NCBI RefSeq assembly: GCF_003261055.1
Contig: NZ_CP030073.1
Coordinates: 124,001-188,000, forward strand
Source: Streptomyces cadmiisoli
Lineage (GTDB): Bacteria; Actinomycetota; Actinomycetes; Streptomycetales; Streptomycetaceae
Length of the DNA: 64,000 bases
Direction: 5' to 3'
Part shown: positions 45,701-54,264 of the stretch, piece by piece
Numbering within the stretch: position 1 is the stretch's first letter
How the letters are laid out: each line of letters starts with the position of its first letter
The notes under the pieces: generated by a model
What the model was told of the DNA's origin: nothing
What the model saw: the letters and a program-made list of their open reading frames with translations, nothing else
Databases searched by the model: none
Position numbers and translations under genes: made by a program

Positions 45701-46111
45701 CTGGCGCTGCGCGTAGGCGGGGGAGCTGAGGGTGGTGATGTCGAACAGCCGCCGGTCCAGCCGCCCGCTCTGGATGAGGCGCCGAGCGTCGGCCGGTACC
45801 ACATACGTGTGTCCGTTGAGGGTTTCCCGCAGGACGGGGATGCCCTCCCGGCCCTTGGCGGGCCGTGTGGAGACGATCTCTCCCTGCGCGTTCACCGCGA
45901 CCTGGTCGCCGGTCAGCAGCGGAATCCAACGCTGTGCGGCGCCGGTCGGAGCAGCGGAGTCCACCGGAGCGGCCGGGACCGACGTCGGCGATACCGACGT
46001 GCCGATGGGCCCGGAAAGAGCCACGGATGTCGACGCGGTGGCGGCGACCAGCAGCATGCTGATGGCCACAACCGCACTGTCACGCGCGGTTCTGTGGAAC
46101 TGGAAATTCAC
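42740..46111 (-). CDS. Secreted S8 family serine peptidase (subtilase) no. 1
   Basis: 1123 residues from GTG 46111. Signal peptide at about 10-33 (AVVAISMLLVAATASTSVAL). A propeptide-like part runs to about 220. The subtilase domain at about 225-510 has Asp244 (AVLDTGIDATHPDL), His279 (LGHGTHVAS), oxyanion Asn372 (IAAGN) and Ser454 (SGTSMATPHVAGAAA). Beta-rich domains follow, and the last 100 residues form an Ig-like domain (RFTPELSLDNTARAGAKMKV, then AVAVDKQGNSVEQTINDAYL). It should degrade proteins outside the cell. The domain plan matches peptidase no. 2 at 58657, except that there the final domain is on a separate gene. Confidence 0.96.
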   Translation of the reverse strand: MNFQFHRTARDSAVVAISMLLVAATASTSVALSGPIGTSVSPTSVPAAPVDSAAPTGAAQRWIPLLTGDQVAVNAQGEIVSTRPAKGREGIPVLRETLNGHTYVVPADARRLIQSGRLDRRLFDITTLSSPAYAQRQDLRLIVRYDTARPAARTALRAGARTQRPLNSINADALTAPAGDAQLWSTLTTGPAGAANRGTAPGIASVWLDAVVEVSLDKSVPQIGGPQAWKAGLDGTGSRIAVLDTGIDATHPDLAGQVVAERNFTDSPDTLDRLGHGTHVASTAAGTGAKSGGLYKGVAPGARILNAKVLGDRGFGAHSGIIAGMEWAVAEKADVVNLSLGGTDTPGVDPVEEAVNNLSAETGTLFVIAAGNLGSQGAGSIGSPGSADAALTVGAVDKQDRLASFSSIGPRVGDGAIKPDLTAPGVDIGAARSKDGGLSGAPVADGYFALSGTSMATPHVAGAAAILAQQHPDWSGEDIKHALTASATPSAYTVFQQGAGRADLGAAIQQSAVTRQTSLPFGTAQWPHADDEPITKDLTYRNLGSTPLTLKLTTEVTGPDGVPAPDGMFTVDEQVTIAPGGEKTVKVTADTRIGDRTGLFSGRVKATGGGQTVRTPLVVELEAEMYTLTVKALDRAGKPAAPSWWAAVAGLSGTAEGDSSYLHDGSSSMRLPKGRYFLSATLPADPAGSFSQGVDFINQPRLDLTRDTTVTLDGRTTKPFDITVPNRSAYPVAADTSVFSGMTNGKGAGFGIGITTGTTPDIDPHKAIRTAHLGPKVNLQEQHLRQNLGFSFSTGAKGRDEYHLLYLHKSDTVTTGFTRHTKRHDFANVDVTMGATAKNKFGLYTPGISEVGGGYATAHPLPYTGTVHLLGPSNTWRFGFSQANSDVRPEASYTNTSADVFKPGRTYRKTFNMGVFGPDLRPGFGIIREGAMVNGALPMFSDNAGNHNDNNSVHSETSTTLHRNGELVYENTATPAAFHFVLDDERADYRLTASIARAGVSDVSTRVTASWTFSSEYTAEPTLIPLSVVRFTPELSLDNTARAGAKMKVPVSVKGAAEGRNLKSLSVRVSYDQGAHWHKLTVRDGAVQVTNPRAGGSVSFKAVAVDKQGNSVEQTINDAYLTH

Positions 46112-47077
46112 GATTTCCTCTCGTTCGTCTGTCAGCCTCCGCCCCCGGGCTCGTTATCGAACACAGGTCGAGGCGCGCACAGGGAAACACCAGCGTGAAG
46201 AAGGTGTCAATAGCCGGTCTGACGTGCGAGATTGCCAGCGCCGCCGCGTGGACGCTTACCGATCCGGCAGCTGACGAAAAAATTGCATCACTTGCCGCGG
46301 AGGACGAAAAAACACGAGCGACGAATGAATTCCGGAGTGCTGATCGAACCGACGACCGGGGCTGATCGCACCCCCGGTGCGTCCGCTCGCTGACTGCCGC
46401 ATCCCCCAGGGGAACGGGTCACACGTAAGTACCAGCCAGCGTCACGCCCAGACGGTCAGTCGGCCTGGACGACGTCACGCATCAGCGGAGCCCACCCGCG
46501 CGCCGCATCACCGAATCGGACATCCTCGGCGACTCCGGGGATCCGCCGAATAAATTCGGACGGGCGTCGGCCCAGGGACGAAGAAATTCGAGTGGGCGGG
46601 TGACCGGCTCGGACAGCAAGCCGGTGCTCCAGCAGAGACAGCAAGGCACCGGCTTGTCGCCATCGTGGACATCACCTCTGTCGACGCACGGCTGTCCTTC
46701 CCCATGGGCGTGGAGATCGCCGCGGCCAAGGCCGCACCACATGGCGTACGCATCAATGTTCTCCCCGGTCCGGGTCGCGCTCCCCACCGGCCCGTCGCAG
46801 CCGACTCGTGGGGATCCGCGGCCACTTCCGCGACCGTATGAAAGCCGAGCGGGAAGGCTGGCTCGACGAAACCCATGGGCACCGCGTCCACCTCGACGCC
46901 GGATCAGAATTCCGCCAGATCGACTCGATGCCCCCGGGGCAAGCCGGACCATCCCGGATTGCCGACGTCGCGGCCGGCTTGGCGATAGCACGCTTGGGGC
47001 GTGCAGATCTTGAACTCGTGCCTTCTCACCGGTGGTTCGTCGGTCTCGCATGAGCAGGCAGGAGATGCGACGGGGCA
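46112..47077. other. Intergenic region upstream of S8 peptidase, possible SDR scrap
   Basis: The first 300 bases are A+T-richer (GACGAAAAAATTGCATCACT) and should hold the peptidase promoter. On the plus strand near 46660-46790 a reading contains VDITSVDARLSFPMG and APHGVRINVLPGPG, like two separated parts of a short-chain dehydrogenase joined by a deletion. No intact gene was seen. Confidence 0.4.
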
Positions 47078-47290
47078 GTCCCGGGCGCGAAGTTCGTGGC
47101 GATTCTGCCACATCTCGATGAGCGGCAGCGCAGTCTGTTGATCGAGGCAGAGGCCCAGTCCCTCGATCACGGCGGGATCAGAGCGGTCGCCCGTACGGCT
47201 GGTGTCCGTGAAGCCACGGTGTCTGCCGGGATGCGGGAACTTTCCCCCGTAGACACCTCGTTGGGACGCATCCGCCAGCAGCGGCTGCGG
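47078..47290 (+). pseudogene. ISAzo13-type transposase N-terminal fragment
   Basis: The frame reads LPHLDERQRSLLIEAEAQSL, DHGGIRAVARTAGVREATVS, AGMRELS, then LGRIRQQRLRPDAAG. This is the N-terminal DNA-binding start of ISAzo13 family transposases, where a GGIRAVARxxGVxxxTVxxG helix-turn-helix precedes a DDE core. The core and element ends are missing and the reading soon loses similarity. A scar of an old insertion. Confidence 0.7.
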
Positions 47291-48140
47291 CCGGACGCCG
47301 CCGGCACCCTGCGCTACTTCGCCGACATTCTTGCCACCGACGGGTTGGTCCGCGCAAGCCGCGGCGTCGGAGCTGGATTCCGCCTAACTCACGGCGGAGT
47401 TCGCGGTCGAGGTCACTACTCCTTCCGACGCGTGGAATGCGATTGTGGCTCGACCCGTGCCGATGGCCGCCCGCGATTCGTTGGGGTCCGGCTCCGGCAC
47501 ACGCCGGGAGGCTGGTCTTGACACCGCCTGTCAGGCGGGGCCACGCGATGCCATCGGCCTGCAGCATGTGGCGCGTAATACTGGTCCGGACATCACCGGG
47601 TCGCCGTTGGGTTCCGCACTGGTGGAGGAGCCGCGGACCGGTGGTGTGGTCACGGTCGAGCCCTCCGCCCTGACGGTGCCGGGCGTGAGCAGCAACGTGG
47701 CCGGGAGAAGACCGCAGTCCAGGGCATGGGGCGTTTCGAACTGCCGGCCGCTGAGACACGGCGGACAACGCCGAGCCGACGGACGAAGCCTTGACCGCCG
47801 CCTGCCCCCGTAGCCGGGCAGAGACTGTACGGCGCCGGGTGGGAGGCCCTCAAGTGGTGAACTACCGCGGGGTCGGCACAGCCGAGACCGGCGCGAGAAC
47901 GACGGCTGGCGCAACGGGCGCTGACGTGCGAGCCGCGGGTTCGGTGCCCCTGCCGCAGCGTCGGCGATATGAGTGGACGGCCCTGCGTCAGCTGTGCGCA
48001 CACAGGAAAGCCTCCAACTAGCGTCACCGGCTTGACAGGTGACGGACCCCGTGTGAGTGTTACCACCACCTCCGGAGCGTTCCACCGAGTCGGCGTCGCC
48101 ACTGAACATGGCGTGCCCCGCCCTCAATCAAGGATGAATC
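47291..48140. other. Gene-poor region, unassigned remnants
   Basis: About 850 bases with plus-strand readings that look partly coding (TAEFAVEVTTPSDAWNAIVA near 47395-47455) but match no family known to me. No intact gene or RNA was seen. Confidence 0.35.
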
Positions 48141-48599
48141 GTGATCACTCGCCGTTCGTTGATGCGTAGCAGCAGTGCAGCCACAGTCGGATCGCTCGGT
48201 CTGATCGCCCTCGGATCCTCCTCCGCCGAAGCACATCGAAACTCCAGCGAGGCACCCGCCGTCACCCCTGTCTCGGCGGACGGCATCACGCGCACCGAAC
48301 TGCAGCGACACCTCTCGCCGGCCCCGGGCTGGGAGCTTGTGCAGACGCTCGTTCAGATCCCCAGGGGTGTTGAGTCCGGGCGCCACAGCCACCCTGGGGT
48401 GGAGGTCGGCTACATCATCCAAGGCGACATCTTGATGGAGTTCGACGACCGCCCCTGGCAACGGTTGCGTACCGGTGACCCCTTCTTCATCCCGCACGGT
48501 GTCATTCACAATGCCCGCAACATCGGGAAGGTCCAGACGAAGATGCTGTCCACCTACCAGATCGAGCATGGAAAGCCTCTGGTGACGCCCCATCAGTGA
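48141..48599 (+). CDS. Exported cupin protein with Tat-like signal
   Basis: 152 residues from GTG 48141, with AAGGATGA upstream. The N-terminus MITRRSLMRSSSAATVGSLG has a twin arginine (RRSLM) and a hydrophobic core ending SSSAEA, a probable Tat signal. The cupin barrel covers about 55-150: GWELVQTLVQIPRGVESGRH, SHPGVEVGYIIQGDILMEFD, RTGDPFFIPHGVIHNARNIG, with His residues for a metal (RHSHPG and IPHGVIHN). Tat export suggests folding with its metal before secretion. The function is unknown. Isolated gene. Confidence 0.9.
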   Translation: MITRRSLMRSSSAATVGSLGLIALGSSSAEAHRNSSEAPAVTPVSADGITRTELQRHLSPAPGWELVQTLVQIPRGVESGRHSHPGVEVGYIIQGDILMEFDDRPWQRLRTGDPFFIPHGVIHNARNIGKVQTKMLSTYQIEHGKPLVTPHQ

Positions 48600-48783
48600 A
48601 TCGCCGCCTACCGCCGAGAACAGCGCGCGGAAGTCGTGGGTTGTCGTGCCACTGCGCGGCCGGGCCCGGATGTCGCACGGGAGCCCTGGGACGCACTTCA
48701 GGAGTACTGACGCGGGCAACGGCGTGACCGGGCCCCGGGACGTCACCCTTCACCTCGCCCGGGACGCCGCGGCCGACGGGCTT

Positions 48784-48818
48784 CTCGGCCGCGGCCCGCT
48801 CGCCGGGCCGCGGCCGAG
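48784..48818. terminator. 15-base perfect GC-rich hairpin
   Basis: CTCGGCCGCGGCCCG (48784-48798), loop CTCGC, exact complement (48804-48818). There is no T run. It is far (185 bases) from the cupin stop, so it may belong to a lost gene or act on transcripts from either side. Confidence 0.5.
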
Positions 48819-48879
48819 CTGCAGGCCGAAGCGTGGACCCGAGGGCCTTCAACCGGCCGCCGGATCGGCGGGAGCGGGA

Positions 48880-49012
48880 CGCGCACGCTCCAGGTGATCA
48901 GCAGGGCGCTGGCGGCGGTGACCGCGCGGTCGAACCGGCAGAAGGACGACCTGGACTCCGCAGAGTGGCTGCCCGTCGACACGGTGGTGTGCCGGTATGT
49001 GGCCGACCGGAC
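48880..49012 (+). pseudogene. Fragment of a DUF1524 HNH-type nuclease
   Basis: The reading ISRALAAVTARSNRQKDDLD, SAEWLPVDTVVCRYVADRTD resembles the end of secreted DUF1524 nucleases (LIAVxAxxNRxKxDxxPxEW followed by a Cys-Tyr helix). The catalytic His-containing part upstream (DVDHxVPL) is absent. Only the tail of the domain remains. Confidence 0.45.
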
Positions 49013-49725
49013 CGACCGCCATCGGTTACCGGTGGGCGCCGGCCGTCGACCAGGTCGAGCAGCGGACACCGCCCGACTCGGCCGCCGCCGGCCCGACGTC
49101 CCGGTCACACGTGCTGGTGCTGTGACCGGATCGGTTACCTCGGAGTGATGCAGCCCTATCAGCCCGACACGGACATCGGGATGTCCGGCGTAGATGACGT
49201 CGTTCACCTTGTCGGTCGTGGACTTTGGGCGGAGAAGAAGGGCGAGTACCGGGTCGAGCCGCCGGGCGGGTTTCACGGACCGACATCCGGGGCCGGCCGT
49301 CCGTCGGCGACACATGGCCATGGCGCCGGAGTGGTGCTTGCGCGTACCGGGCTGCCGCATCGTCCGGCGCGGCAGCCGACTCGCAAGAGGCCCACAGCGT
49401 GATGCCGAAACCGTCCTGGTCGTAGGCGGCGGCTCAAGCGCGCCCTCCGGAGTATCGGCCCCGCAGGGGTGGTGGCCCAGCTCTCACTGGAGCGGAGCGC
49501 CGTCGGCATGCACCGACGGAGAGACGTGAGCGATGACATCGCATCGAATCAGCCGGACCACGGTGCGGTCGGTGTCGTTGACGGCCACCACGTCGTCGAC
49601 CCGAAGGCCCAGCGCAGGTCACACCGGCGTCGGCGGCCATGACAGTGTCGGAACGCGCAGGAAGCGCCGAGGGGTCTCCTTGTATTGTCATGTGTCACTA
49701 GCGCGTGCGTCACGGTTGGGGAGTG

Positions 49726-50454
49726 ATGTTGGTTTCTGGTGTCGGTAGCAGGCCGGCCACTCCTGTCACGGTTCTTCTCGTCGAGGACGATGCAGTGATC
49801 CGCAAGGCGGTGGCGATGGCACTGGATCGCTACGGCTACCGTGTGAGCACGGCGAATGACGGTCTGACCGGTCTCGAACTGTTCCGGGAGCGGGGACACG
49901 ATCTGCTGCTGCTCGACGTGATGCTGCCGGGGCTGGACGGGATCGGGCTGTGCCGGAGGGTCCGTGAGTGGAGCCTGGCCCCGATCCTGATGATGTCCGC
50001 GCGTGGTGACGCCCTGGACGTGGTCGCGGGCCTGGAGGCAGGGGCTGATGACTACGTCGTCAAACCTGTCGATACCTCCGTGCTGGTCGCCAGGATCCGT
50101 TCGCTGCTGCGTCGGGCTTCCTTCTCCCCCGGCACGAATCACGCTCCGGAGCCCGCTCGCGGTACCAGCACCCGTTTGGTGTTCGGTGATGTGTCCGTCG
50201 ACACCCGAGGGCTGGAGGTGCGTCGCGCCGGTGAGCTGGTGGCGCTGGCTCCCACCGAGTTGCGTCTGCTGCTGGAGTTCGCGGCGAATCCGGGGATCGT
50301 GTTGAGCCGGCAGACGTTGCTGCGCGGTGTCTGGGACTACGGCTGGGAGGGTGACAGCCGTGTGGTCGACCTGTGTGTGCAGCGGTTGCGTAAGAAGATC
50401 GGCCACGACCGGATCGAGACGGTCCGCGGCTTCGGCTACAAGTTCCGGCACTGA
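49726..50454 (+). CDS. OmpR-family response regulator
   Basis: 242 residues from ATG 49726 (GGGGAG close upstream; a GTG at 49705 would add 7). Receiver domain: acidic pocket Glu20-Asp21-Asp22 (LLVEDD), phospho-acceptor Asp64 (LLLLDVMLPGLDG), Lys113 (VVKPVD). The C-terminal winged helix (about 145-240) contains LAPTELRLLLEFAANPGIVL, SRQTLLRGVWDYGWEGDSRV and VQRLRKKIGHDRIETVRGFG. It is followed after one base by its histidine kinase and then by an exporter operon, which it probably switches on under envelope stress. Confidence 0.97.
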   Translation: MLVSGVGSRPATPVTVLLVEDDAVIRKAVAMALDRYGYRVSTANDGLTGLELFRERGHDLLLLDVMLPGLDGIGLCRRVREWSLAPILMMSARGDALDVVAGLEAGADDYVVKPVDTSVLVARIRSLLRRASFSPGTNHAPEPARGTSTRLVFGDVSVDTRGLEVRRAGELVALAPTELRLLLEFAANPGIVLSRQTLLRGVWDYGWEGDSRVVDLCVQRLRKKIGHDRIETVRGFGYKFRH

Positions 50455-50455
50455 G

Positions 50456-51718
50456 ATGGGGCGGGCCGTGGCCCGGCGGAATCGCGGGTTGTCGAACTGG
50501 AGGTCGCTGCGCTGGAAGATCGCCGCGCTGGTGGCCTTGGCGTCCTGTGCCGTTGCCACGACCGTCGGTGTACTGGTCCACCGGAGCACTTCGGAGCGGC
50601 TCATGGGCCTGGGGAGGGACCGGGCCTTCTCCGCCCTGGTGTCCGCGCTGGACGATTACAGCCGCACGGGCGCAACGCCGACCGATGCGGACCCCGCACA
50701 GATTCCGCCCGCGCTGCTCCAGCAGGCGGTCAGCACCGGGCAGCACAGAACCTGGTACGACGACCGCCGGTCCGAGATTCCCTGGATGTGGGCGGTGCAG
50801 CCGGTCGACGGCCGCATCCTCGCCGTGCGGGTCGACATGGGGTCCGAGATGCGGAGCTTGCAGGCCCTGGACCGCAACATCGTCGCGGCCTCGCTGGCCG
50901 TGCTCGCGGTAGTCGTGCCCCTGGCGGTGCTGGCCGCAGAGCTGCCCCACCGACGACTGCGGAAGGTGGCTCGGACCGCGCGACGTATTGCTGACGGCGA
51001 CCTGGAAGCCCGCACGATGGTGGATGGCCGCGGCGGCGACGAGATCACCGAGATCTCCGTCACCCTCGACTCGATGGCCGACGCTCTGCGGGACCGGCTG
51101 CTGAGTGAGCAGCGCTTCACTGCGGATGTTGCCCATGAGTTGCGCACCCCGCTGATGGGCCTTGTCGTCTCCACCGACCTGCTCCCGGACGGCGAGGCCA
51201 CCGCACTGGTCAGGGACCGGGTCCAAGTGCTGCGCGAACTGGTGGAGGACCTGCTGGAGATCTCCCGGCTCGACTCGGGCGCGGAGCGGGCCGACCGCGC
51301 CTCGGTGCCGTTGGGCCGGCTCGTCGAGGAATCCGTGGCCCGTACGGGGGTCCAGGCCCGCCTGACGGTGATCGGCGATCCGGTCGCCGACACCGATCCG
51401 CGCCGCCTCGACCGGATCATCTCCAACCTCGTCTCCAACGCCCATCGCCACGGACGCGCTCCGGTCGATGTCACGGTGAACGGTGCATCGATCGTCGTAC
51501 GCGACCACGGCCCCGGCTTCCCGGACGAGTTGCTGGCAGAGGGACCGCAGCGGTTCCGCACCGGTGCGGCCGAACGCGGCCAGGGGCACGGTCTGGGCCT
51601 GACCATCGCCACCGGCCAGGCACGCGTGATCGGCGCCGCTCTTGCGTTCACCAACGCCCCGGAAGGCGGGGCGATCGCCACACTCCGGCTGCGCAGCGAG
51701 ATCGGCCCACAGGGCTGA
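50456..51718 (+). CDS. Sensor histidine kinase
   Basis: 420 residues from ATG 50456, one base after the response regulator stop. Membrane segments at about 22-41 (IAALVALASCAVATTVGVLV) and 143-160 enclose an outer sensor domain of about 100 residues. The HAMP region is at 163-215. His227 sits in FTADVAHELRTPLMG. ATP motifs: N box RIISNLVSNAHRHGR, G1 VRDHGPGFPDE, G2 GQGHGLGLTIA. It autophosphorylates and passes the phosphate to the regulator encoded just upstream. The sensor has no recognised ligand motif; because the adjacent genes encode an exporter, a cell-wall-active agent is a reasonable guess. Confidence 0.97.
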   Translation: MGRAVARRNRGLSNWRSLRWKIAALVALASCAVATTVGVLVHRSTSERLMGLGRDRAFSALVSALDDYSRTGATPTDADPAQIPPALLQQAVSTGQHRTWYDDRRSEIPWMWAVQPVDGRILAVRVDMGSEMRSLQALDRNIVAASLAVLAVVVPLAVLAAELPHRRLRKVARTARRIADGDLEARTMVDGRGGDEITEISVTLDSMADALRDRLLSEQRFTADVAHELRTPLMGLVVSTDLLPDGEATALVRDRVQVLRELVEDLLEISRLDSGAERADRASVPLGRLVEESVARTGVQARLTVIGDPVADTDPRRLDRIISNLVSNAHRHGRAPVDVTVNGASIVVRDHGPGFPDELLAEGPQRFRTGAAERGQGHGLGLTIATGQARVIGAALAFTNAPEGGAIATLRLRSEIGPQG

Positions 51719-51890
51719 CGTCTGCCCGAGGCTCCCCGAGCGCACCCGCGCATCGCTCACCTCGGCCACGAACAGGGACCCGGGCTGCTGCGACCGAGGG
51801 CTGACACACAACCGATACACAGCAGAGCGGTCATGGATGCACGACCGCGGCGGTACGGACGCCCGCACCAGGCACGGTGGCTGACATGCA

Positions 51891-51915
51891 CCCCGGAGGC
51901 GTACCGGCCTCGGGG
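51891..51915 (+). terminator. Hairpin between kinase and exporter operon
   Basis: CCCCGGAGGC (51891-51900) pairs with GCCTCGGGG (51907-51915) with one bulged base and a 6-base loop. It may limit read-through from the kinase gene into the lipoprotein gene, which starts 78 bases later. Confidence 0.45.
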
Positions 51916-51992
51916 GCGGAGCGTTGTCCGTTGCTCCGCCCGTCATCCCGCCCGATCGCCTGGCGGCCCCAGCCACCGAAAGTGAAACTGCC

Positions 51993-52466
51993 ATGATCAG
52001 CGCGCTCCATCTCCCTCGAACCGGTCTCGCACTGGCGACGTTCGCACTCGCTGGCTTGCTGGCCGGTTGCGAGAATGCTGATGAGGCGGGCTCGTCGGCA
52101 TCTGGTTCAAAATCCGGCACGTTCGACCAGCGGTACGACGAGTGGGAGAACAAGTTCCGGTCCTGTTTGAGTGACAAGGGGTTCGACCTTCCGAAGGAAG
52201 CCGGAAAGGTCGACTTCGGTGACCGGCAGGACGCGTACCGGGTGGCGTCTGACGCCTGCAGGAAGAAGATCGGAAAGGCACCACAGGTCACTGGTGAGCG
52301 CTCCAAGAAGTCCGCCGAGGAACTGAAAGAGGAGCATCTCAAGACGCTCCAGTGCTTCCGCGACAACGGCGCCGAGGTCACCGACCCCGGAGCCAATCAG
52401 GCTCCCCAGATCGAGTTTCCTGAGGGCGTTTCCCAGGACGCGTTCGAGGAGTGCTACAAAAAGTGA
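51993..52466 (+). CDS. Lipoprotein of exporter operon
   Basis: 157 residues from ATG 51993; a longer reading begins upstream. Signal: MISALHLPRTGLALATFALA, then GLLAGC, a textbook lipobox. The mature protein is charged and helical with conserved-looking Cys residues (FRSCLSDKGFD, SDACRKKIG, LQCFRDNGAEV, EECYKK), four in all, perhaps two disulphides. Similar small lipoproteins precede adaptor genes of MacAB-like exporters in Streptomyces. Its stop overlaps the GTG of the adaptor (GTGA), so they are translated together. Confidence 0.9.
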   Translation: MISALHLPRTGLALATFALAGLLAGCENADEAGSSASGSKSGTFDQRYDEWENKFRSCLSDKGFDLPKEAGKVDFGDRQDAYRVASDACRKKIGKAPQVTGERSKKSAEELKEEHLKTLQCFRDNGAEVTDPGANQAPQIEFPEGVSQDAFEECYKK

Positions 52467-53578
52467 CGGTCGAGCACTCCTCAGGTGAGCCGGGGCACGA
52501 GTCCGAGCCGCGAAGACTTGGCCGCAAGCGGGTACTGGCGATCGCAGCCGTGACCGGCATCGCCCTCGGTGCGGCCGCGACCTCGATGACGATCCTGTCC
52601 GAGGACGGCTCTGCCGAGCAGACCGGGCAGAAACAAGTGGCGAACACCGCGCTCGTGGAACGAAAGACACTGCAGGAGACCATCACGTCGCCCGGGTCGC
52701 TCAGCTACAGCGAGGCGAGCCCGCTCACCGCCGGCCGCTCCGGCACCATCACGCGCCTGCCGGACGCGGGAAGCAAGGTGAGACTGGGCGGCGTGCTGCA
52801 CTCGATCGACAACGAGCCATTGGTGCTGCTGCACGGTCGGCTCCCGGTGTGGCGGGCGTTCGAGAGCGGGATGAGCGACGGGCCGGACGTACGCCAACTG
52901 GAGCGGGGTCTCCAGACTCTGGGCCACTTCACCGGGACTCCCGACGCACACTTCGACTGGCACACGACGGTCGCGATCCTGCACTGGCAGGACGCCATCA
53001 ACGTCAAGGAGACCGGCTCGATCCAGCGTGGGCGGATCGTCTTCGCCCCCGGCGACGTGCGCGTCGCGGAGACCGTCGCACACCTCGGCGACGAAGTCGC
53101 GGCCGGTACGCCCGTCCTGAAACTGTCGGGGCTCGAAAAGATCGTCACCGTCGACCTCAAGGCAGCGGACCAGACGGTCGCCGAAGTGGGTGGCAAGGTG
53201 ACCGTGAACCTGCCCGGCGGCAAAACAACGACCGGCACCATCTCCGGAGTCGGCGTGCCCCGGCAACGGAAGGACAGTGAGGAGAAGGCGGTCACCGTCC
53301 CGGTGAGCATCACCCTCGACCGGCCCGCCGACGCCGGCACGCTCCAGGAGGTGTCGATGCTGGTCGACTTCCCCACGGCGAGTCGCGAGGACGTGTTGGC
53401 CGTACCGGTCGCCGCACTCATCGCCCTCCCGGACGGTGGGTACGGCGTCGAAGTGGCCGGCGACGCCGGTACGACGCGGACGGTCATGGTGAAGACCGGA
53501 CTGTTCGCCGGCGGTTCCGTCGAAGTGACCGGCGACGGACTTCACGCAGGTCAGAAAGTCGTGGTCCCGACAGTATGA
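52463..53578 (+). CDS. MacA-like adaptor with peptidoglycan-binding domain
   Basis: 371 residues from GTG 52463, overlapping the lipoprotein stop. One N-terminal membrane segment at about 23-43 (VLAIAAVTGIALGAAATSMT). Then a biotinyl-lipoyl-like strand region (PGSLSYSEASPLTAGRSGTI), a PG-binding helical insert (DVRQLERGLQTLGHFTGTPD, DWHTTVAILHWQDAINVKET), and an adaptor barrel (VTVNLPGGKTTTGTISGVGV). The C-terminus has the membrane-proximal fold (VPVAALIALPDGGYGVEVAG, VKTGLFAGGSVEVTGDGL). It probably links the ABC permease to the cell wall. It overlaps the ATPase gene by ATGA. Confidence 0.93.
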   Translation: MTVEHSSGEPGHESEPRRLGRKRVLAIAAVTGIALGAAATSMTILSEDGSAEQTGQKQVANTALVERKTLQETITSPGSLSYSEASPLTAGRSGTITRLPDAGSKVRLGGVLHSIDNEPLVLLHGRLPVWRAFESGMSDGPDVRQLERGLQTLGHFTGTPDAHFDWHTTVAILHWQDAINVKETGSIQRGRIVFAPGDVRVAETVAHLGDEVAAGTPVLKLSGLEKIVTVDLKAADQTVAEVGGKVTVNLPGGKTTTGTISGVGVPRQRKDSEEKAVTVPVSITLDRPADAGTLQEVSMLVDFPTASREDVLAVPVAALIALPDGGYGVEVAGDAGTTRTVMVKTGLFAGGSVEVTGDGLHAGQKVVVPTV

Positions 53579-54264
53579 GCGATTCCGTCATCGAACTCGA
53601 TCAGGTGGTCCGCGACCACGGCCATCCACCGGTGCGAGCGGTCGACCACGTGTCGCTGTCGGTCGCTCGCGGTGAATTCGTCGCCATCGTCGGCCCGAGC
53701 GGCTCGGGCAAGTCGACTCTGCTCAACATCATCGGCACTCTCGACCGGCCCACGAGCGGACGTATGGCCATCGACGGCCACGACGTCGACGCGATGAGCG
53801 ACGAGGAACTCTCGGCGCTGCGCGCGTACCGGATCGGGTTCGTCTTCCAGCAGTTCCATCTCAAGGACGGGGTCAGCGCGCTCGACAACGTCGCGGACGG
53901 CCTCATCTACACCGGAACACGCCGCGCCCAAAGGCGGCGCAGGGCGGTGGCAAGCCTTACCCGCGTCGGACTGGGACACCGCCTCGACCACAAGCCTCAC
54001 CAGATGTCTGGAGGGGAACGGCAGCGCGTCGCCATCGCTCGGGCGACGGTGTCCGATCCGACGCTGCTGCTGGCGGACGAGCCCACCGGCAATCTCGACC
54101 AGCGCTCCGGCGCGAGCGTGATGAAGCTGCTGCACGAGCTCAACGCCACGGGCACCACTGTCGTCGTGATCACCCATGACGTGCAGCTCGCGGACCGGAT
54201 ACCCAGGCGGATCACCCTTCGCGACGGTCACCTCGTCGACGACGAGCAGGCGGCGTCGGCATGA
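53575..54264 (+). CDS. MacB/LolD-type ABC transporter ATPase
   Basis: 229 residues from ATG 53575, overlapping the adaptor stop. Walker A GPSGSGKST at 40-48, Q-loop FVFQQFHL, signature MSGGERQRVAIARA, Walker B LLLADEPTGNLD, H-loop VVITHD. The strength of each motif shows a working ATPase. In this family ATP use drives a mechanical change in an FtsX-type permease rather than classical pumping. It overlaps the permease gene by ATGA. Confidence 0.97.
   Translation: MSDSVIELDQVVRDHGHPPVRAVDHVSLSVARGEFVAIVGPSGSGKSTLLNIIGTLDRPTSGRMAIDGHDVDAMSDEELSALRAYRIGFVFQQFHLKDGVSALDNVADGLIYTGTRRAQRRRRAVASLTRVGLGHRLDHKPHQMSGGERQRVAIARATVSDPTLLLADEPTGNLDQRSGASVMKLLHELNATGTTVVVITHDVQLADRIPRRITLRDGHLVDDEQAASA

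Larger units (their letters stand above)
48600..49725. other. Long gene-poor region before the two-component genes
   Basis: About 1.1 kb without an intact gene. It contains a 15-base perfect hairpin (48784-48818) and a DUF1524-like fragment (48880-49012). The last 50 bases before the response regulator are relatively A+T-rich (TTGTATTGTCATGTGTCACT) and probably include its promoter. Confidence 0.45.

Noticed and set aside
43640..46198. 852-codon plus-strand reading antisense to S8 peptidase no. 1
   Set aside because: Same artefact; the minus frame has complete subtilase motifs.
46660..46790. Possible short-chain dehydrogenase remnant
   Set aside because: Two short motifs resemble the family, but the Rossmann start and the YxxxK site are absent. 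Kept only as a note in the intergenic entry.
50060..52396. 778-codon minus-strand reading across regulator and kinase genes
   Set aside because: Spans two well-defined plus-strand genes and has no domain of its own.
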